In this document: positions 32,718 to 41,409 of the stretch, piece after piece
Layout: each line of letters opens with the position of its first letter
Numbering within the stretch: the first letter of the stretch is position 1
Assembly: GCF_004745825.1 (NCBI RefSeq)
Contig: NZ_SRLA01000001.1
Coordinates: 1,054,001-1,118,000 of the forward strand
Origin: Hymenobacter fodinae
Lineage (GTDB): Bacteria > Bacteroidota > Bacteroidia > Cytophagales > Hymenobacteraceae
Direction of reading: 5' to 3'
Length of the DNA: 64,000 nucleotides
Made by a program: the position numbers and the translations under genes
The notes under the pieces: model-generated
Databases searched by the model: none
What the model saw: the letters and a program-made list of their open reading frames with translations, nothing else
Told to the model about the DNA's origin: nothing

Positions 32718-35204
32718 TTGTTGAAAAAGGTACTAACTACCGGAGCAGCCCTGTTGGCGCTTTCGGGCTCGGCATGGGCGCAAGGCCCCGTGTCCGGCAC
32801 CATTCGTGATGCCCGCACGGGCACCGCCCTGCCCGGCGCTACCATTTTGCTAGATGGCGCGGCCGTGGCCGCTGCCCCCGACGGCTCTTTCACGCTGCCC
32901 GCCGTGGCAGCTGGGGCGCACGAGCTGCGCATTACGTTTATAGGTTATGACCCCCTGGTAAGCCGGGTGCTGGGCCAGGAGGCTCCCCAGCAGCTGCAGC
33001 TTACGCTACAGCCCGGCGGCGTACTTACCGGCGATGCCCTCGTGACGGCATCGCGCGCCAACGACCGTACGGCTACGGCCTACACCAACGTGAGCAAGCA
33101 GGATCTGGCCAAGCGCAACTTCGGCCAAGACCTGCCTTACCTGCTCGACCAAACGCCCTCGGTGGTGGTAACCTCCGATGCTGGCGCCGGCGTGGGCTAT
33201 ACTGATATCCGCATTCGGGGCACCAGCAACACGGGCATCAATATGACCATTAACGGCGTGCCCTTGAACGACCCGGAGTCGCGCGGCTCCTTTCTGGTGA
33301 ACCTGCCCGATTTGGCTTCCTCCGTCAGCAACCTGCAGGTACAGCGGGGCGTGGGCACCAGCCAAAACGGCGGCGCGGCTTTCGGGGCCAGCATCAACAT
33401 CTCCACCCTGGACAACCGCCAGGAAGCCTACGCCGAAAGCCAGAACACCTACGGCTCCTTCAACACCTGGAAGAACAACGTCTCCTTCGGGACGGGCCTG
33501 CTGGGCAAGCACTTCACCGTAGATGGACGCCTATCGAGGATTGCCACCGACGGGTACATGAACCGCGCCTTCTCGGACCTCAAGTCGTACTACCTTTCGG
33601 CGGGCTACCAAGCCAACAATACGCTGCTGAAGTTTATCACCTTCTCAGGCCGCGAGAAAACCTACCAGGCTTGGAACGGTGTGCCCGAGCCCGCTATTAC
33701 CGGCAACCAGACCCTCCTGCAGCAATACATTGATAACGGCGAGCTAAGCGAGGCTGATGCCGAGCGCGTCCGCCGCGAAGGCCGCCGCTACAGCTACTAT
33801 ACCTACGACAACCAGACCGACAACTACCAGCAAAACCATTACCAGCTTCACCTCTCCCAAGGGCTAGGCCAGGACTGGAATATAGGGGCGGCCCTGCACC
33901 TCACGCGTGGCTTTGGCTACTACGAGAGCTACCGCGCGCGGCGCAAATTCACAGACTACGGCCTGCAAAACGTAATTATCGGCGGCGACACTATTACCCG
34001 CACTAATCTGGTAGACCAGAAGTGGCTGGACAACTATTTCTACGGCGGCACCTTTGCGCTCAACTACCAGCCCAAGCAGAACGACAAGCTGCAGGCCACC
34101 CTGGGCGGCGCCTGGAACCGCTTCACCAATGACCATTACGGCGAAGTGATTTGGGCGCAGTACGCCTCCAACAGCAACATTAGGCAGCGCTACTACTTCA
34201 ACGACGCTACCAAAACCGACTACAACGCGTACGCCCGCGCTACTTGGCAAGTGCTGCCCCGCCTGGGCGTATACGGCGACCTGCAGGTGCGCCGCATTGA
34301 CTACAGCATCAACGGCGTGGAAGACGACCAGAACGACGTAACCACTCGCGCCCGCTATACCTTCTTCAATCCCAAGGCCGGGGCTACGTTCTCCTTGGGC
34401 GAAGGCCAGCAGCTCTACGCCAGCTACGCCGTAGGCCAGCGTGAGCCCGTGCGCTCCGACTTCACCGACCGCCCCGCCGGCGACCAAACGGCAAAACCTG
34501 AGCGCTTGGAAGACTACGAGGGCGGCTACCGGCTGTCGTTGCCGAATACCAACTGGTTGGGTACCAACACGGCAGTGCGTTTCGAGGCCAACTACTTCTA
34601 CATGCACTACCGCAACCAGCTGGTGGCTACCGGGCAGCTGAACGATGTAGGCACGGCCCTGCGCACCAACGTGGCGCGCAGCTACCGCACTGGCCTAGAG
34701 CTAACGGGCTTTGCCTCGGCCAATGATAAGCTCAGTCTCAGCAGCACCCTCACCCTGAGCCGGAACAAGATTCTGGGCTACCGCGACGTGACCTATGATG
34801 CCGACTACAACCCCGTAGTAGCAGCCGAGGCGCGCACTACTACGGTATCGTACTCGCCCTCGGTAGTGTCGGCGCACACCTTGGAGGGGCAGCCGCTAAG
34901 TGGCCTACGCGTAGCCTTACTTTACAAAACCGTGAGCCGTCAGTACCTCGATAACTCCACCAGCGAAGACCGCCGCATCAAGCCCTACCAAGTGCTGGAT
35001 TTCCGGGTGCGCTACGCCATTCATCCGGCGTTCGTGAAAGAAATTGAGCTAGGCCTGTTGGTAAACAACGTGCTCAACCGCCGCTACGTGGCCAACGGCT
35101 ACACCTACGGCTACCCCGGTGCCGACGGTCAGCAGCAAACTTTTAACTGGTATTTTCCACAAGCCACACGCAACTTCCTGGCCTCAGTAGGCGTGAAATT
35201 CTAA
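32718..35204 (+). CDS. TonB-dependent receptor under TPP riboswitch control
   Basis: An 828-residue outer-membrane receptor. The start is TTG 32718 or the adjacent TTG 32721; no ATG is available. Signal peptide (TTGAALLALSGSAWAQ), a CarboxypepD_reg domain (about 25-105, GTIRDARTGTALPGATI), the plug (YLLDQTPSVVVTSDAGAGVG, then DIRIRGTSNTGINMTINGVPLND) and a 22-strand barrel ending in FLASVGVKF. The upstream TPP riboswitch implies a thiamine or thiamine-precursor substrate. Monocistronic, with a strong terminator. Confidence 0.93.
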   Translation: MLKKVLTTGAALLALSGSAWAQGPVSGTIRDARTGTALPGATILLDGAAVAAAPDGSFTLPAVAAGAHELRITFIGYDPLVSRVLGQEAPQQLQLTLQPGGVLTGDALVTASRANDRTATAYTNVSKQDLAKRNFGQDLPYLLDQTPSVVVTSDAGAGVGYTDIRIRGTSNTGINMTINGVPLNDPESRGSFLVNLPDLASSVSNLQVQRGVGTSQNGGAAFGASINISTLDNRQEAYAESQNTYGSFNTWKNNVSFGTGLLGKHFTVDGRLSRIATDGYMNRAFSDLKSYYLSAGYQANNTLLKFITFSGREKTYQAWNGVPEPAITGNQTLLQQYIDNGELSEADAERVRREGRRYSYYTYDNQTDNYQQNHYQLHLSQGLGQDWNIGAALHLTRGFGYYESYRARRKFTDYGLQNVIIGGDTITRTNLVDQKWLDNYFYGGTFALNYQPKQNDKLQATLGGAWNRFTNDHYGEVIWAQYASNSNIRQRYYFNDATKTDYNAYARATWQVLPRLGVYGDLQVRRIDYSINGVEDDQNDVTTRARYTFFNPKAGATFSLGEGQQLYASYAVGQREPVRSDFTDRPAGDQTAKPERLEDYEGGYRLSLPNTNWLGTNTAVRFEANYFYMHYRNQLVATGQLNDVGTALRTNVARSYRTGLELTGFASANDKLSLSSTLTLSRNKILGYRDVTYDADYNPVVAAEARTTTVSYSPSVVSAHTLEGQPLSGLRVALLYKTVSRQYLDNSTSEDRRIKPYQVLDFRVRYAIHPAFVKEIELGLLVNNVLNRRYVANGYTYGYPGADGQQQTFNWYFPQATRNFLASVGVKF

Positions 35205-35282
35205 TCTGAAGCTGAGACGAATTTTCCGGGGTGCATTGACTTATTTCTGTCTCAATTCATTAGGAAAGTGTTCCGAAGAAGG

Positions 35283-35321
35283 CAACAAAAAGGGCCGCTC
35301 ACTGAGCGGCCCTTTTTGTTG
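35283..35321 (+). terminator. Terminator after the TonB receptor gene
   Basis: CAACAAAAAGGGCCGCTCA pairs with TGAGCGGCCCTTTTTGTTG. Near-perfect stem with built-in T run. Confidence 0.9.
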
Positions 35322-35374
35322 CGCTAGGAATATCGAGGCATCTGGGTAAGCCGACAAATCGCCTTAATCCGTAA

Positions 35375-37114
35375 TCAGATAATTAATCTGACGCCGCCCA
35401 GCTCAGAAATCTGGTAAGGAAATCGGTCGCCGGGGGAGCCGATGAACATGAAGTTCTTCGGAATCTGCCACTGCTGGGAAAGTTGGTCGATGAGCTCGGG
35501 GCCGAAGCGGCCGGGCAAGGCTACTACTTCTACCTCGATTTGCTCGTAGGCTCGGTCCAGCACCTGGATATCATTCATAAGCTCCTGCGGAAAAGTCTCG
35601 CCTTCAGAGAGCATCGTCACAATTTTCAGGCGGTTCGTAAACTCGTTTTCGACTACGTAGGCCATTACCTTGTTCAGGTTGGAGACGTTGTCGCCTTTCG
35701 TAAAGAATACAAACTCCTGCTGGTGTAATTGCTGGAGCTTACGTTTCACCAGCAGGCGACCCAAGCGGGAAAACTTAGGTGAGTGCTCGGCAAAAGAATT
35801 AACGGCGACCAGCCCCAGGTTGAGAAGTGAAATCCGGTTCAGCATTACGGATACCAGCAGCATAGCCGGCAGGAAGTACTGCAGAAAGACAATGAGGTAA
35901 TCGGGGTGGAGCCGGATGTTGCCGTAAAGGGCCAGCAGAATGCTCAGCAGTGCCACCGCCACGGTCAGGATACCCGCATATACTGGCCTAGGCAAATTGG
36001 GGCGCTTGCTCTTGAGCAGAAAGTTGCCCAGCGCAAAAAAGGCCATAACCGCTAAAAAGGAAATGGTATACACTCCAGAAAGCGGCCCTAACTGGCCGTT
36101 AGTAATCAGCAGCACTGATACGCACAGCAGAAAAAAAACTATCAGAATCAGGTAGTTGCTCTGGCGCTTGTTTTCACGCAAAAAGGCTTGCGGCAGAATG
36201 CGGTCGAGGGTCATGCGCTTCATCAGGCCACTTACCCCCACAAAGGAAGTAAGCACCGCCCCACTGAGCACGGCCACGGCATCTACGGAAATAAGGGTGC
36301 CCAGCCAGGTGCCGCCAGTTTTGGTGCCCAGGTAGGAAAGTAGAGTTTCGGTGTGAGGGCCAACTTCGGACAGGGGTAGGGCAGCCACTGCCAAAAAGGC
36401 AATAACGGGGTTGAAAAAACTGACCACTACCCACATGTTGCGCAACGTTTTGCCAAATACTCCGGGTGCCTGCTCCTCCACAAAGTTGGCTGAACTCTCG
36501 AAGCCCGAAATGCCCAGCATGGCTGCACTAAACCCAAAGAATAGTGCCGTCAGGAGTTGGCCGCCCGGTACGGGCTGCGTGAAGTTGAACGACAGCGTGC
36601 TGATACCATTAGTAGCCAAAAACCAGATGGTAGCGCCCACCAGTAGCGTAAGCGACGTAAGGTGCACCAGAAAAATGCCCACAGCCACCTTCGCCGACTC
36701 TGAAATACCTAGAATAGTCAGTGCCAAGAACAGGCCTAGCAGCCCCAACGTAGCCCAGATAATGGGCAGTCCGTGCCAGAGCGTGTGCAGGTAGTGCATT
36801 GCCTCACTGGCCGAAATTACGGCCGTGGCCATGTACGACAGAATGGTAAGGCAGGCTGCCAAGGCGGCATTCCGCTTGCTGGTGGTGTTGAGCAACACAT
36901 TATAGGCCCCACCATTGAGCGGCAGTGCCCCTACCACCTCGCCGTAAATCTTGCGAAACAAAAACAGAACCGCCCCCACCAACAGCAATGCTACCCAGGC
37001 ATACTGGCCTGCATAGGCAATGGCCAGCGCCGACACATACAGGCAGGAAGAGGAAATGTCGTTGCCACAAATGGCAGTGGCTTCTAACTCATTTAACTTC
37101 TTTTCGTGGCTCAT
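35375..37114 (-). CDS. APC-superfamily amino acid permease with cytosolic C-terminal domain
   Basis: A 579-residue transporter. The start at ATG 37114 is preferred over ATG 37207, whose extra 31 residues are Arg/His-rich and unlike the family. About 12 membrane helices occupy residues 15-430. They open with AICGNDISSSCLYVSALAI (the unwound helix-1 region typical of APC permeases) and YGEVVGALPLNGGAYNVLL. The last 130 residues are soluble (VEVVALPGRFGPELIDQL), resembling a Usp-like regulatory domain. Substrate unknown. Confidence 0.85.
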   Translation of the reverse strand: MSHEKKLNELEATAICGNDISSSCLYVSALAIAYAGQYAWVALLLVGAVLFLFRKIYGEVVGALPLNGGAYNVLLNTTSKRNAALAACLTILSYMATAVISASEAMHYLHTLWHGLPIIWATLGLLGLFLALTILGISESAKVAVGIFLVHLTSLTLLVGATIWFLATNGISTLSFNFTQPVPGGQLLTALFFGFSAAMLGISGFESSANFVEEQAPGVFGKTLRNMWVVVSFFNPVIAFLAVAALPLSEVGPHTETLLSYLGTKTGGTWLGTLISVDAVAVLSGAVLTSFVGVSGLMKRMTLDRILPQAFLRENKRQSNYLILIVFFLLCVSVLLITNGQLGPLSGVYTISFLAVMAFFALGNFLLKSKRPNLPRPVYAGILTVAVALLSILLALYGNIRLHPDYLIVFLQYFLPAMLLVSVMLNRISLLNLGLVAVNSFAEHSPKFSRLGRLLVKRKLQQLHQQEFVFFTKGDNVSNLNKVMAYVVENEFTNRLKIVTMLSEGETFPQELMNDIQVLDRAYEQIEVEVVALPGRFGPELIDQLSQQWQIPKNFMFIGSPGDRFPYQISELGGVRLII

Positions 37115-37389
37115 AAGGAGGAGGTGGAGCAGGTGGCAATACCTTCTACGGCTCCGACGGCTGTGGCGTAGTAGTGCCCTACGTGTGTAGTGGCCTAGCA
37201 AAGGCAAATACGCTCCTGCTTAGTGAGCAATAGGTTGGAAAAAATGCGTTGAGGGGAGGCTTCTTTTCAGGTACTGAATAAGCTCATCAGTAATGCTAGA
37301 CAGACAGTTAGGCAGCCAGTATTTTTGAATCTCGAAAAACGGTACTTTATTTATAAAAATTAGCCCAAAGCTATTTTTTTCGGCATAAC
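37115..37389. other. Gene-free stretch upstream of the permease
   Basis: No convincing gene here. The part 37300-37385 is markedly AT-rich and may hold promoters for the permease (minus strand) and for the candidate RNA downstream (plus strand). One heptamer copy at 37192. Confidence 0.4.
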
Positions 37390-37538
37390 CTTTGCCAGAG
37401 GTTTAGCACGACTTTTTGGGCCAGGAATCTGCCTCCTGGCTTTTGCCGGGTACGTTACCGGAAGGCGGTTCTGGCATTCTTCCTCCGCGCCTCGTGCCCC
37501 AAGACCCTGACTAGCCCCCTCTCTGGTCAGGGTTTTTT
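37390..37538 (+). ncRNA. Candidate structured small RNA ending in an intrinsic terminator
   Basis: No protein frame. GCACGA (37406-37411) can pair with TCGTGC (37492-37497), closing a multibranch structure. Inside are hairpins GCCAGGA/TCCTGGC (about 37420-37440) and CCGG/CCGG (about 37447-37461). A terminator (37504-37538) ends it. The next gene has its own -7 box downstream of this terminator, so this is not simply its leader. The proposed start near 37395-37400 is uncertain: TAACCTTTG at 37386 matches the promoter consensus only with one extra base. Confidence 0.4.
37504..37538 (+). terminator. Intrinsic terminator of the candidate RNA
   Basis: ACCCTGAC pairs with GTCAGGGT, followed by T6. 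No gene on the plus strand lies upstream for more than 2 kb. Confidence 0.8.
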
Positions 37539-37587
37539 GTCTCTAGGCCAGTAGGCGCCGGGCGCCGGGGTTCCTTGCCGAAATGCC

Positions 37588-37595
37588 TATCTTTG
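37588..37595 (+). promoter_or_regulatory. Probable -7 box for the acyl-CoA dehydrogenase gene
   Basis: TATCTTTG matches TAnnTTTG and lies 29 bases before the ATG at 37624. No -33 TTTG at the right spacing. Confidence 0.5.
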
Positions 37596-37623
37596 GAAAG
37601 ACAACCCCACCCACATTCCTACT

Positions 37624-38856
37624 ATGTCTTCGCAAGCTGACGTTCTCTCGCCCAAGGCTCAGGTACAGCAAAACAAAGGCTCCCTGAATGCCGCTGGCTT
37701 CACTGACTATTACGATATCGACGCCCTCCTGACTGAGGAGCACAAGCTCATCCGCCAGAGCATGCGCGACTTCGTGAAAAAGGAGATTTCGCCCAACATT
37801 GAGCAGTGGGCTCAGCAGGCGCACTTCCCATCCGAAATCGTGCGCAAATTTGGCGAGGTAGGAGCCTTCGGGCCTACCATTCCCACGGAGTACGGGGGCG
37901 GTGGCCTAGACTACATCAGCTACGGCCTGATTATGCAGGAAATTGAGCGCGGCGACTCTGGTATGCGCTCCACGGCCTCAGTGCAGGGTTCCCTCGTGAT
38001 GTTTCCCATATACCAGTACGGCTCGGAGGAGCAGCGCCGCAAGTATCTGCCCAAGCTGGCCTCCGGCGAGTGGCTCGGTTGCTTCGGCCTCACGGAGCCT
38101 GACCATGGCTCCAACCCCGGTGGCATGATTACCAAGCTGGAGGATAAGGGCGACTACTACCTCCTAAACGGAGCTAAACTCTGGATTAGCAACTCCCCTG
38201 AGTGCCAGGTGGCCGTGGTGTGGGCCAAGGACGACAATGGCCGCATCCGGGGCGTGATTGTGGAGCGTGGCATGGAAGGCTTCACCACCCCTGAAATTCA
38301 TAACAAGTGGAGCCTGCGCGCCAGCATCACCGGTGAGCTGGTGTTTGAGGATGTGCGCATTCCCAAGGAAAACGTTCTGCCCAATATCGACGGTCTGAAA
38401 GGCCCACTTTCTTGCCTCGACTCGGCCCGCTACGGCATTGCCTGGGGTGCCCTAGGTGCAGCTATTGATTGCTACGAGTCGGCGCTAAAGTATTCGTTGC
38501 AGCGGGAGCAGTTCGGAAAGCCTATTGCCTCCTTCCAGCTGCAGCAGCGCAAACTGGCTGAAATGATTACCGAAATCACCAAGGCCCAACTGATGGTGTG
38601 GCGCCTCGGCATGCTCAAGAATGAAGGCAAAGCCACCTCGGCCCAAATTTCCATGGCCAAGCGTAACTCCGTAGAAATTGCCCTGGAAATTGCCCGCGAA
38701 GCCCGCCAGATTCACGGCGGCATGGGCATCACCGGCGAATATCCCATCATGCGCCACATGATGAACCTAGAGTCGGTAGTGACCTACGAAGGCACCCACG
38801 ACATCCACCTTCTCATCACCGGCGCCGATATCACCGGCATTCAGGCCTTTAAGTAA
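37624..38856 (+). CDS. Acyl-CoA dehydrogenase, glutaryl-CoA dehydrogenase-like
   Basis: A 410-residue flavoenzyme with flavin/substrate loop GCFGLTEPDHGSNPGGM, middle domain WISNSPECQVAVVWAK and ADH signature QIHGGMGITGEYPIMRHMMN. The catalytic glutamate lies in VTYEGTHDIHLLITG, the position used by glutaryl-CoA dehydrogenases. These oxidise and decarboxylate glutaryl-CoA to crotonyl-CoA in lysine/tryptophan breakdown. No partner genes adjacent, so substrate is by family resemblance only. Confidence 0.9.
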   Translation: MSSQADVLSPKAQVQQNKGSLNAAGFTDYYDIDALLTEEHKLIRQSMRDFVKKEISPNIEQWAQQAHFPSEIVRKFGEVGAFGPTIPTEYGGGGLDYISYGLIMQEIERGDSGMRSTASVQGSLVMFPIYQYGSEEQRRKYLPKLASGEWLGCFGLTEPDHGSNPGGMITKLEDKGDYYLLNGAKLWISNSPECQVAVVWAKDDNGRIRGVIVERGMEGFTTPEIHNKWSLRASITGELVFEDVRIPKENVLPNIDGLKGPLSCLDSARYGIAWGALGAAIDCYESALKYSLQREQFGKPIASFQLQQRKLAEMITEITKAQLMVWRLGMLKNEGKATSAQISMAKRNSVEIALEIAREARQIHGGMGITGEYPIMRHMMNLESVVTYEGTHDIHLLITGADITGIQAFK

Positions 38857-38877
38857 GCCTTGTATTTGCTAGTTTAC

Positions 38878-38910
38878 AACGGCCGTTCTGGAAGCAGGGC
38901 GGCCGTTTTT
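38878..38910 (+). terminator. Terminator after the acyl-CoA dehydrogenase gene
   Basis: AACGGCC pairs with GGCCGTT, followed by TTT. It lies 21 bases after the stop codon. Confidence 0.8.
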
Positions 38911-38920
38911 ATTAATCGAT

Positions 38921-39622
38921 ATGACCAATCCAACAGCAGATACCTGGCGCGTGTGGCTTGGGGCGGTGACCCTGTTTGTACTATTTAGCGGCATGTATTT
39001 GTGGGTGACCTACGGCGAGCGGCCGGAAAATCATTCCTGCGCAAATCGAATAGGCCAGTTAGATACGCTCGACCAGCAAGCGTATCGGGTGGTGCAGGAA
39101 TTGCTAGGCCAGTCTAACGCGCAGCCCGAAGCAGAATCAGTGACTACTTTTTATGTAGGTAAGATGCTGACGGAAACTATGCGTCAGCCGAGCCTCGCCA
39201 ACCCGAGGCCTCCGCAAACGCCTGCCCTTGATGAAGCTACGCTACTAGAGTTGCACACGAAATATCAGGTGCTACGGGCTGAAGATTTGCCCTATATGCG
39301 CCAGCAGACAACTCGCTCCGCAAACTTTCGACTTCGGCCACAATGGGTACCCAGCTACAGCATTATGCCAGCAGATACAGCCAGTGCACTTTATAAAAAA
39401 TACGGAGCCGACTGGTTTAGCCTTCCGGTACTGCAAAAGCGCTATCCCATTACGCATCTATTTAGTCTAAGTAAGCCTTTGCTTTCCTGCGATGGGCAAA
39501 CTGCCATTGTAGAAATAGACTACCGGTGTGGGGGCAAATGTGGCCTAGAAAGAATATGGGTGCTTCAGCGCAGAAACGGGAAATGGTATAAAGCCAAAGA
39601 ATTAGGGCACACCATATATTAG
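38921..39622 (+). CDS. Hypothetical membrane-anchored protein
   Basis: 233 residues. One N-terminal membrane helix (VWLGAVTLFVLFSGMYLWV, about 11-29) and a large extracytoplasmic domain. The C-terminus has DYRCGGKCGLERIWVLQRRNGKW, two cysteines in a CGGKCG loop then a Trp/Gly motif seen in several uncharacterised Bacteroidota secreted proteins. No named family recognised. Base composition is more AT-rich than its flanks. Confidence 0.6.
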   Translation: MTNPTADTWRVWLGAVTLFVLFSGMYLWVTYGERPENHSCANRIGQLDTLDQQAYRVVQELLGQSNAQPEAESVTTFYVGKMLTETMRQPSLANPRPPQTPALDEATLLELHTKYQVLRAEDLPYMRQQTTRSANFRLRPQWVPSYSIMPADTASALYKKYGADWFSLPVLQKRYPITHLFSLSKPLLSCDGQTAIVEIDYRCGGKCGLERIWVLQRRNGKWYKAKELGHTIY

Positions 39623-39641
39623 GTAAGGTCGAGTGGCTTCT

Positions 39642-39688
39642 GAAAGAGCAACGCCGCCTAATAGTTGGGCGGCGTTGCTCTTTCTTCT
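39642..39688. terminator. Bidirectional terminator
   Basis: A 17-bp perfect stem: GAAAGAGCAACGCCGCC with GGCGGCGTTGCTCTTTC. It lies between convergent hypothetical genes. Confidence 0.88.
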
Positions 39689-39699
39689 TTTATAAGGCT

Positions 39700-40131
39700 C
39701 TACTTCACCATGGCGGCGTCCTTGGCCGGGAAGTCCTTGCGGAACATGTATTTCACGGTGGGGCCTTCCTGAAGAGTGTTAATCAGCACCCACCCATTTG
39801 AGCTCAGTTCATTAATCTTCCTGATTTCGGCCTGATACACCATGTTGCGTGTGTACCGGGCCCGGCGCTGATTTAAATTACTGGAGTCAATAACTGCCGC
39901 TTGCGAGACAGAGGCGTTGACTGTCTTCTTCGGAACCGTCCAGCCAAAGAGTCGAAACTCTTCCGTCTTGAACGTACCGTCGGGCTCAATAACTGTCAAA
40001 GATGGGTAGGAGGTATTGTTGTCAACTTCCGCACCTTCCCGCACGAGCATGAGGTATTTAGAACTTGATTGTTGGGCATATGCTGCACTAGAGGCCAGTG
40101 CTAGGCCAAGCAGCAGAGTAACATTTTTCAT
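39700..40131 (-). CDS. Secreted hypothetical protein, paralogue of the 40909 gene product
   Basis: 143 residues with signal peptide LLLGLALASSAAYAQ. The mature domain has SLTVIEPDGTFKTEEF, a helix with IRKINELSSNGWVLIN, and a final aromatic strand KYMFRK. The same sequence of elements (VTVSPDGKEQVKEIDF, then VNQYTADGWHLVSV, then IYYLEKK) occurs in the protein from 40909, so the two are likely diverged paralogues. Function unknown; the GW-L pattern resembles DUF4177-type small domains. Confidence 0.65.
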   Translation of the reverse strand: MKNVTLLLGLALASSAAYAQQSSSKYLMLVREGAEVDNNTSYPSLTVIEPDGTFKTEEFRLFGWTVPKKTVNASVSQAAVIDSSNLNQRRARYTRNMVYQAEIRKINELSSNGWVLINTLQEGPTVKYMFRKDFPAKDAAMVK

Positions 40132-40327
40132 AAAGATTTGAGAAAGGTGGGAATAAGGCCTAGAATGAATTAAGTACTATATACGAAGAAACGAATGATT
40201 TAAGGTGAATAGGTAAGTAGCCAGTCTGTATGAGAAGTACAGACTGCTTGACTGGTAGATACTCAAGCATAACAAACCAAGAAAGCCAGCTCGTATACAG
40301 TTGATTTCCACTCCAATCTACTGAGCT
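40132..40327. other. Intergenic stretch with inverted repeat
   Basis: Contains CCAGTCTGTA and TACAGACTG (about 40221-40246), further flanked by CAGTC/GACTGG. The stem lacks a T run, so a terminator role is unlikely. It lies between divergent genes and could be an operator. Confidence 0.35.
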
Positions 40328-40762
40328 ATGGATACCAACGAGAAGCATGAAAACGCCGAGTCGCGGCGGCAGGAGCGCCGGGAGCACGACAAGGAAGAGT
40401 ACCGTAAAGAGGGCATCGAAATGGGTCAGGAGGGGCCTAACCCCAACCTAGGCCACCACGAGCGCAGCCGCACCGGCGACGGCCGTTTCGTGCCCGATAG
40501 TGAGGCTGACAGCGGCTCAACCGACGGCATTGCCAAAACTATAGCCGGCTCGGGCGGCAACAACGGCGGCCGCTACCACTCCCTCGATGAGGTGAAGGAA
40601 AGCAACGTAATGGGCTCGAATGAGGGTGGTACCACCGGGGCAGCCCAAAGCCGGGAGCCGCAACTACGCACTCCCAGCGCCCAAACTTCCCACACCAGTA
40701 AAGGCCCACAAAGCGGAGGAGAAAGCACTAGCCAAGGCAGCAAGAGCGGCAATCAGAGCTAA
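40328..40762 (+). CDS. Hydrophilic low-complexity hypothetical protein
   Basis: 144 residues, no signal peptide and no membrane segment. The N-terminal 35 residues are highly charged (RRQERREHDKEEYRKEG). The rest is rich in Gly, Ser, Asn and Gln and looks disordered, ending in GSKSGNQS. It resembles small stress- or desiccation-associated hydrophilins in composition only. A strong terminator follows, which supports an expressed gene. Confidence 0.6.
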   Translation: MDTNEKHENAESRRQERREHDKEEYRKEGIEMGQEGPNPNLGHHERSRTGDGRFVPDSEADSGSTDGIAKTIAGSGGNNGGRYHSLDEVKESNVMGSNEGGTTGAAQSREPQLRTPSAQTSHTSKGPQSGGESTSQGSKSGNQS

Positions 40763-40804
40763 AACTAACAGCCCCTTCTCACCTGAGAAGGGGCTGTTAG
40801 TTTT
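40763..40804 (+). terminator. Terminator after the hydrophilic protein gene
   Basis: AACTAACAGCCCCTTCTC pairs with GAGAAGGGGCTGTTAGTT around a short loop. A perfect long stem. Confidence 0.88.
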
Positions 40805-40908
40805 AAGGGGAAGTGGCCTAGCGCAACTCATGAAGAAACGTGTTGCACCAGATGCTACAGCGTGGTCAGCAGCCGATTAAAATAAGCGGGTCCGAGGTAT
40901 AAGCCAGA

Positions 40909-41298
40909 CTACTTTTTTTCCAGATAATAAATTGTCTGGCTGAAAATGGTATTGCCGCCGCCAACTACGTCGCTAGGAGCTACGCTTACCAGATGCCAGC
41001 CGTCGGCGGTGTATTGATTTACGGTAGCCATTGCGGCCTTATGCACCTCCGTCATGTTAGCGGCCATCTGCTTAGGGCTGAAGCGGCTAAAGTCAATTTC
41101 TTTTACTTGTTCTTTGCCATCGGGCGACACGGTAACAATGCTGGCTTGGGCATTGAAGCCCAGCGACACACGGGAGATAATCATCATGTAGCCGTTAGCA
41201 GCCGCTGCGGGGGTAGGAGCAACAGGATGAGCCGTAGCAGTAGGCGCAACAGTTACGGCGCTGAGCAGCAAGGTTAAAAGAAGGATAGAGGTTTTCAT
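40909..41298 (-). CDS. Secreted hypothetical protein, paralogue of the 39700 gene product
   Basis: 129 residues. Start at ATG 41298 gives a signal peptide (SILLLTLLLSAVTVAPTATA). A possible upstream start (41376) is less likely because a -7 box (41364-41371) lies between them. The mature domain is about 90 residues with GYMMIISRVSLG, VTVSPDGKEQVKEIDF and YTADGWHLVSV. It shares layout with the 39700 product. Function unknown. Confidence 0.65.
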   Translation of the reverse strand: MKTSILLLTLLLSAVTVAPTATAHPVAPTPAAAANGYMMIISRVSLGFNAQASIVTVSPDGKEQVKEIDFSRFSPKQMAANMTEVHKAAMATVNQYTADGWHLVSVAPSDVVGGGNTIFSQTIYYLEKK

Positions 41299-41363
41299 CA
41301 ATAGAGAAAGTGAAAAGAGGTAAAAAAGCTTCAAAGCAGCCATGCAAAGCGTGGAGCTTTGGC

Positions 41364-41371
41364 CAAAAGTA
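41364..41371 (-). promoter_or_regulatory. Probable -7 box for the 40909 gene
   Basis: TACTTTTG on the minus strand matches TAnnTTTG, about 65 bases before ATG 41298. Confidence 0.45.
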
Positions 41372-41409
41372 TTCAATGTGTAAGTAGAAATAACTGAATG
41401 AGCAGAAGT

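Noticed and set aside
33864-34607. Open frame on the minus strand within the TonB receptor gene
   Set aside because: Antisense shadow of a certain gene, with low-complexity Val/Gly/Ala composition.
40218-40250. Inverted repeat between divergent genes as a terminator
   Set aside because: No T run on either strand and no gene ends nearby; kept only as a possible operator in the gap entry.
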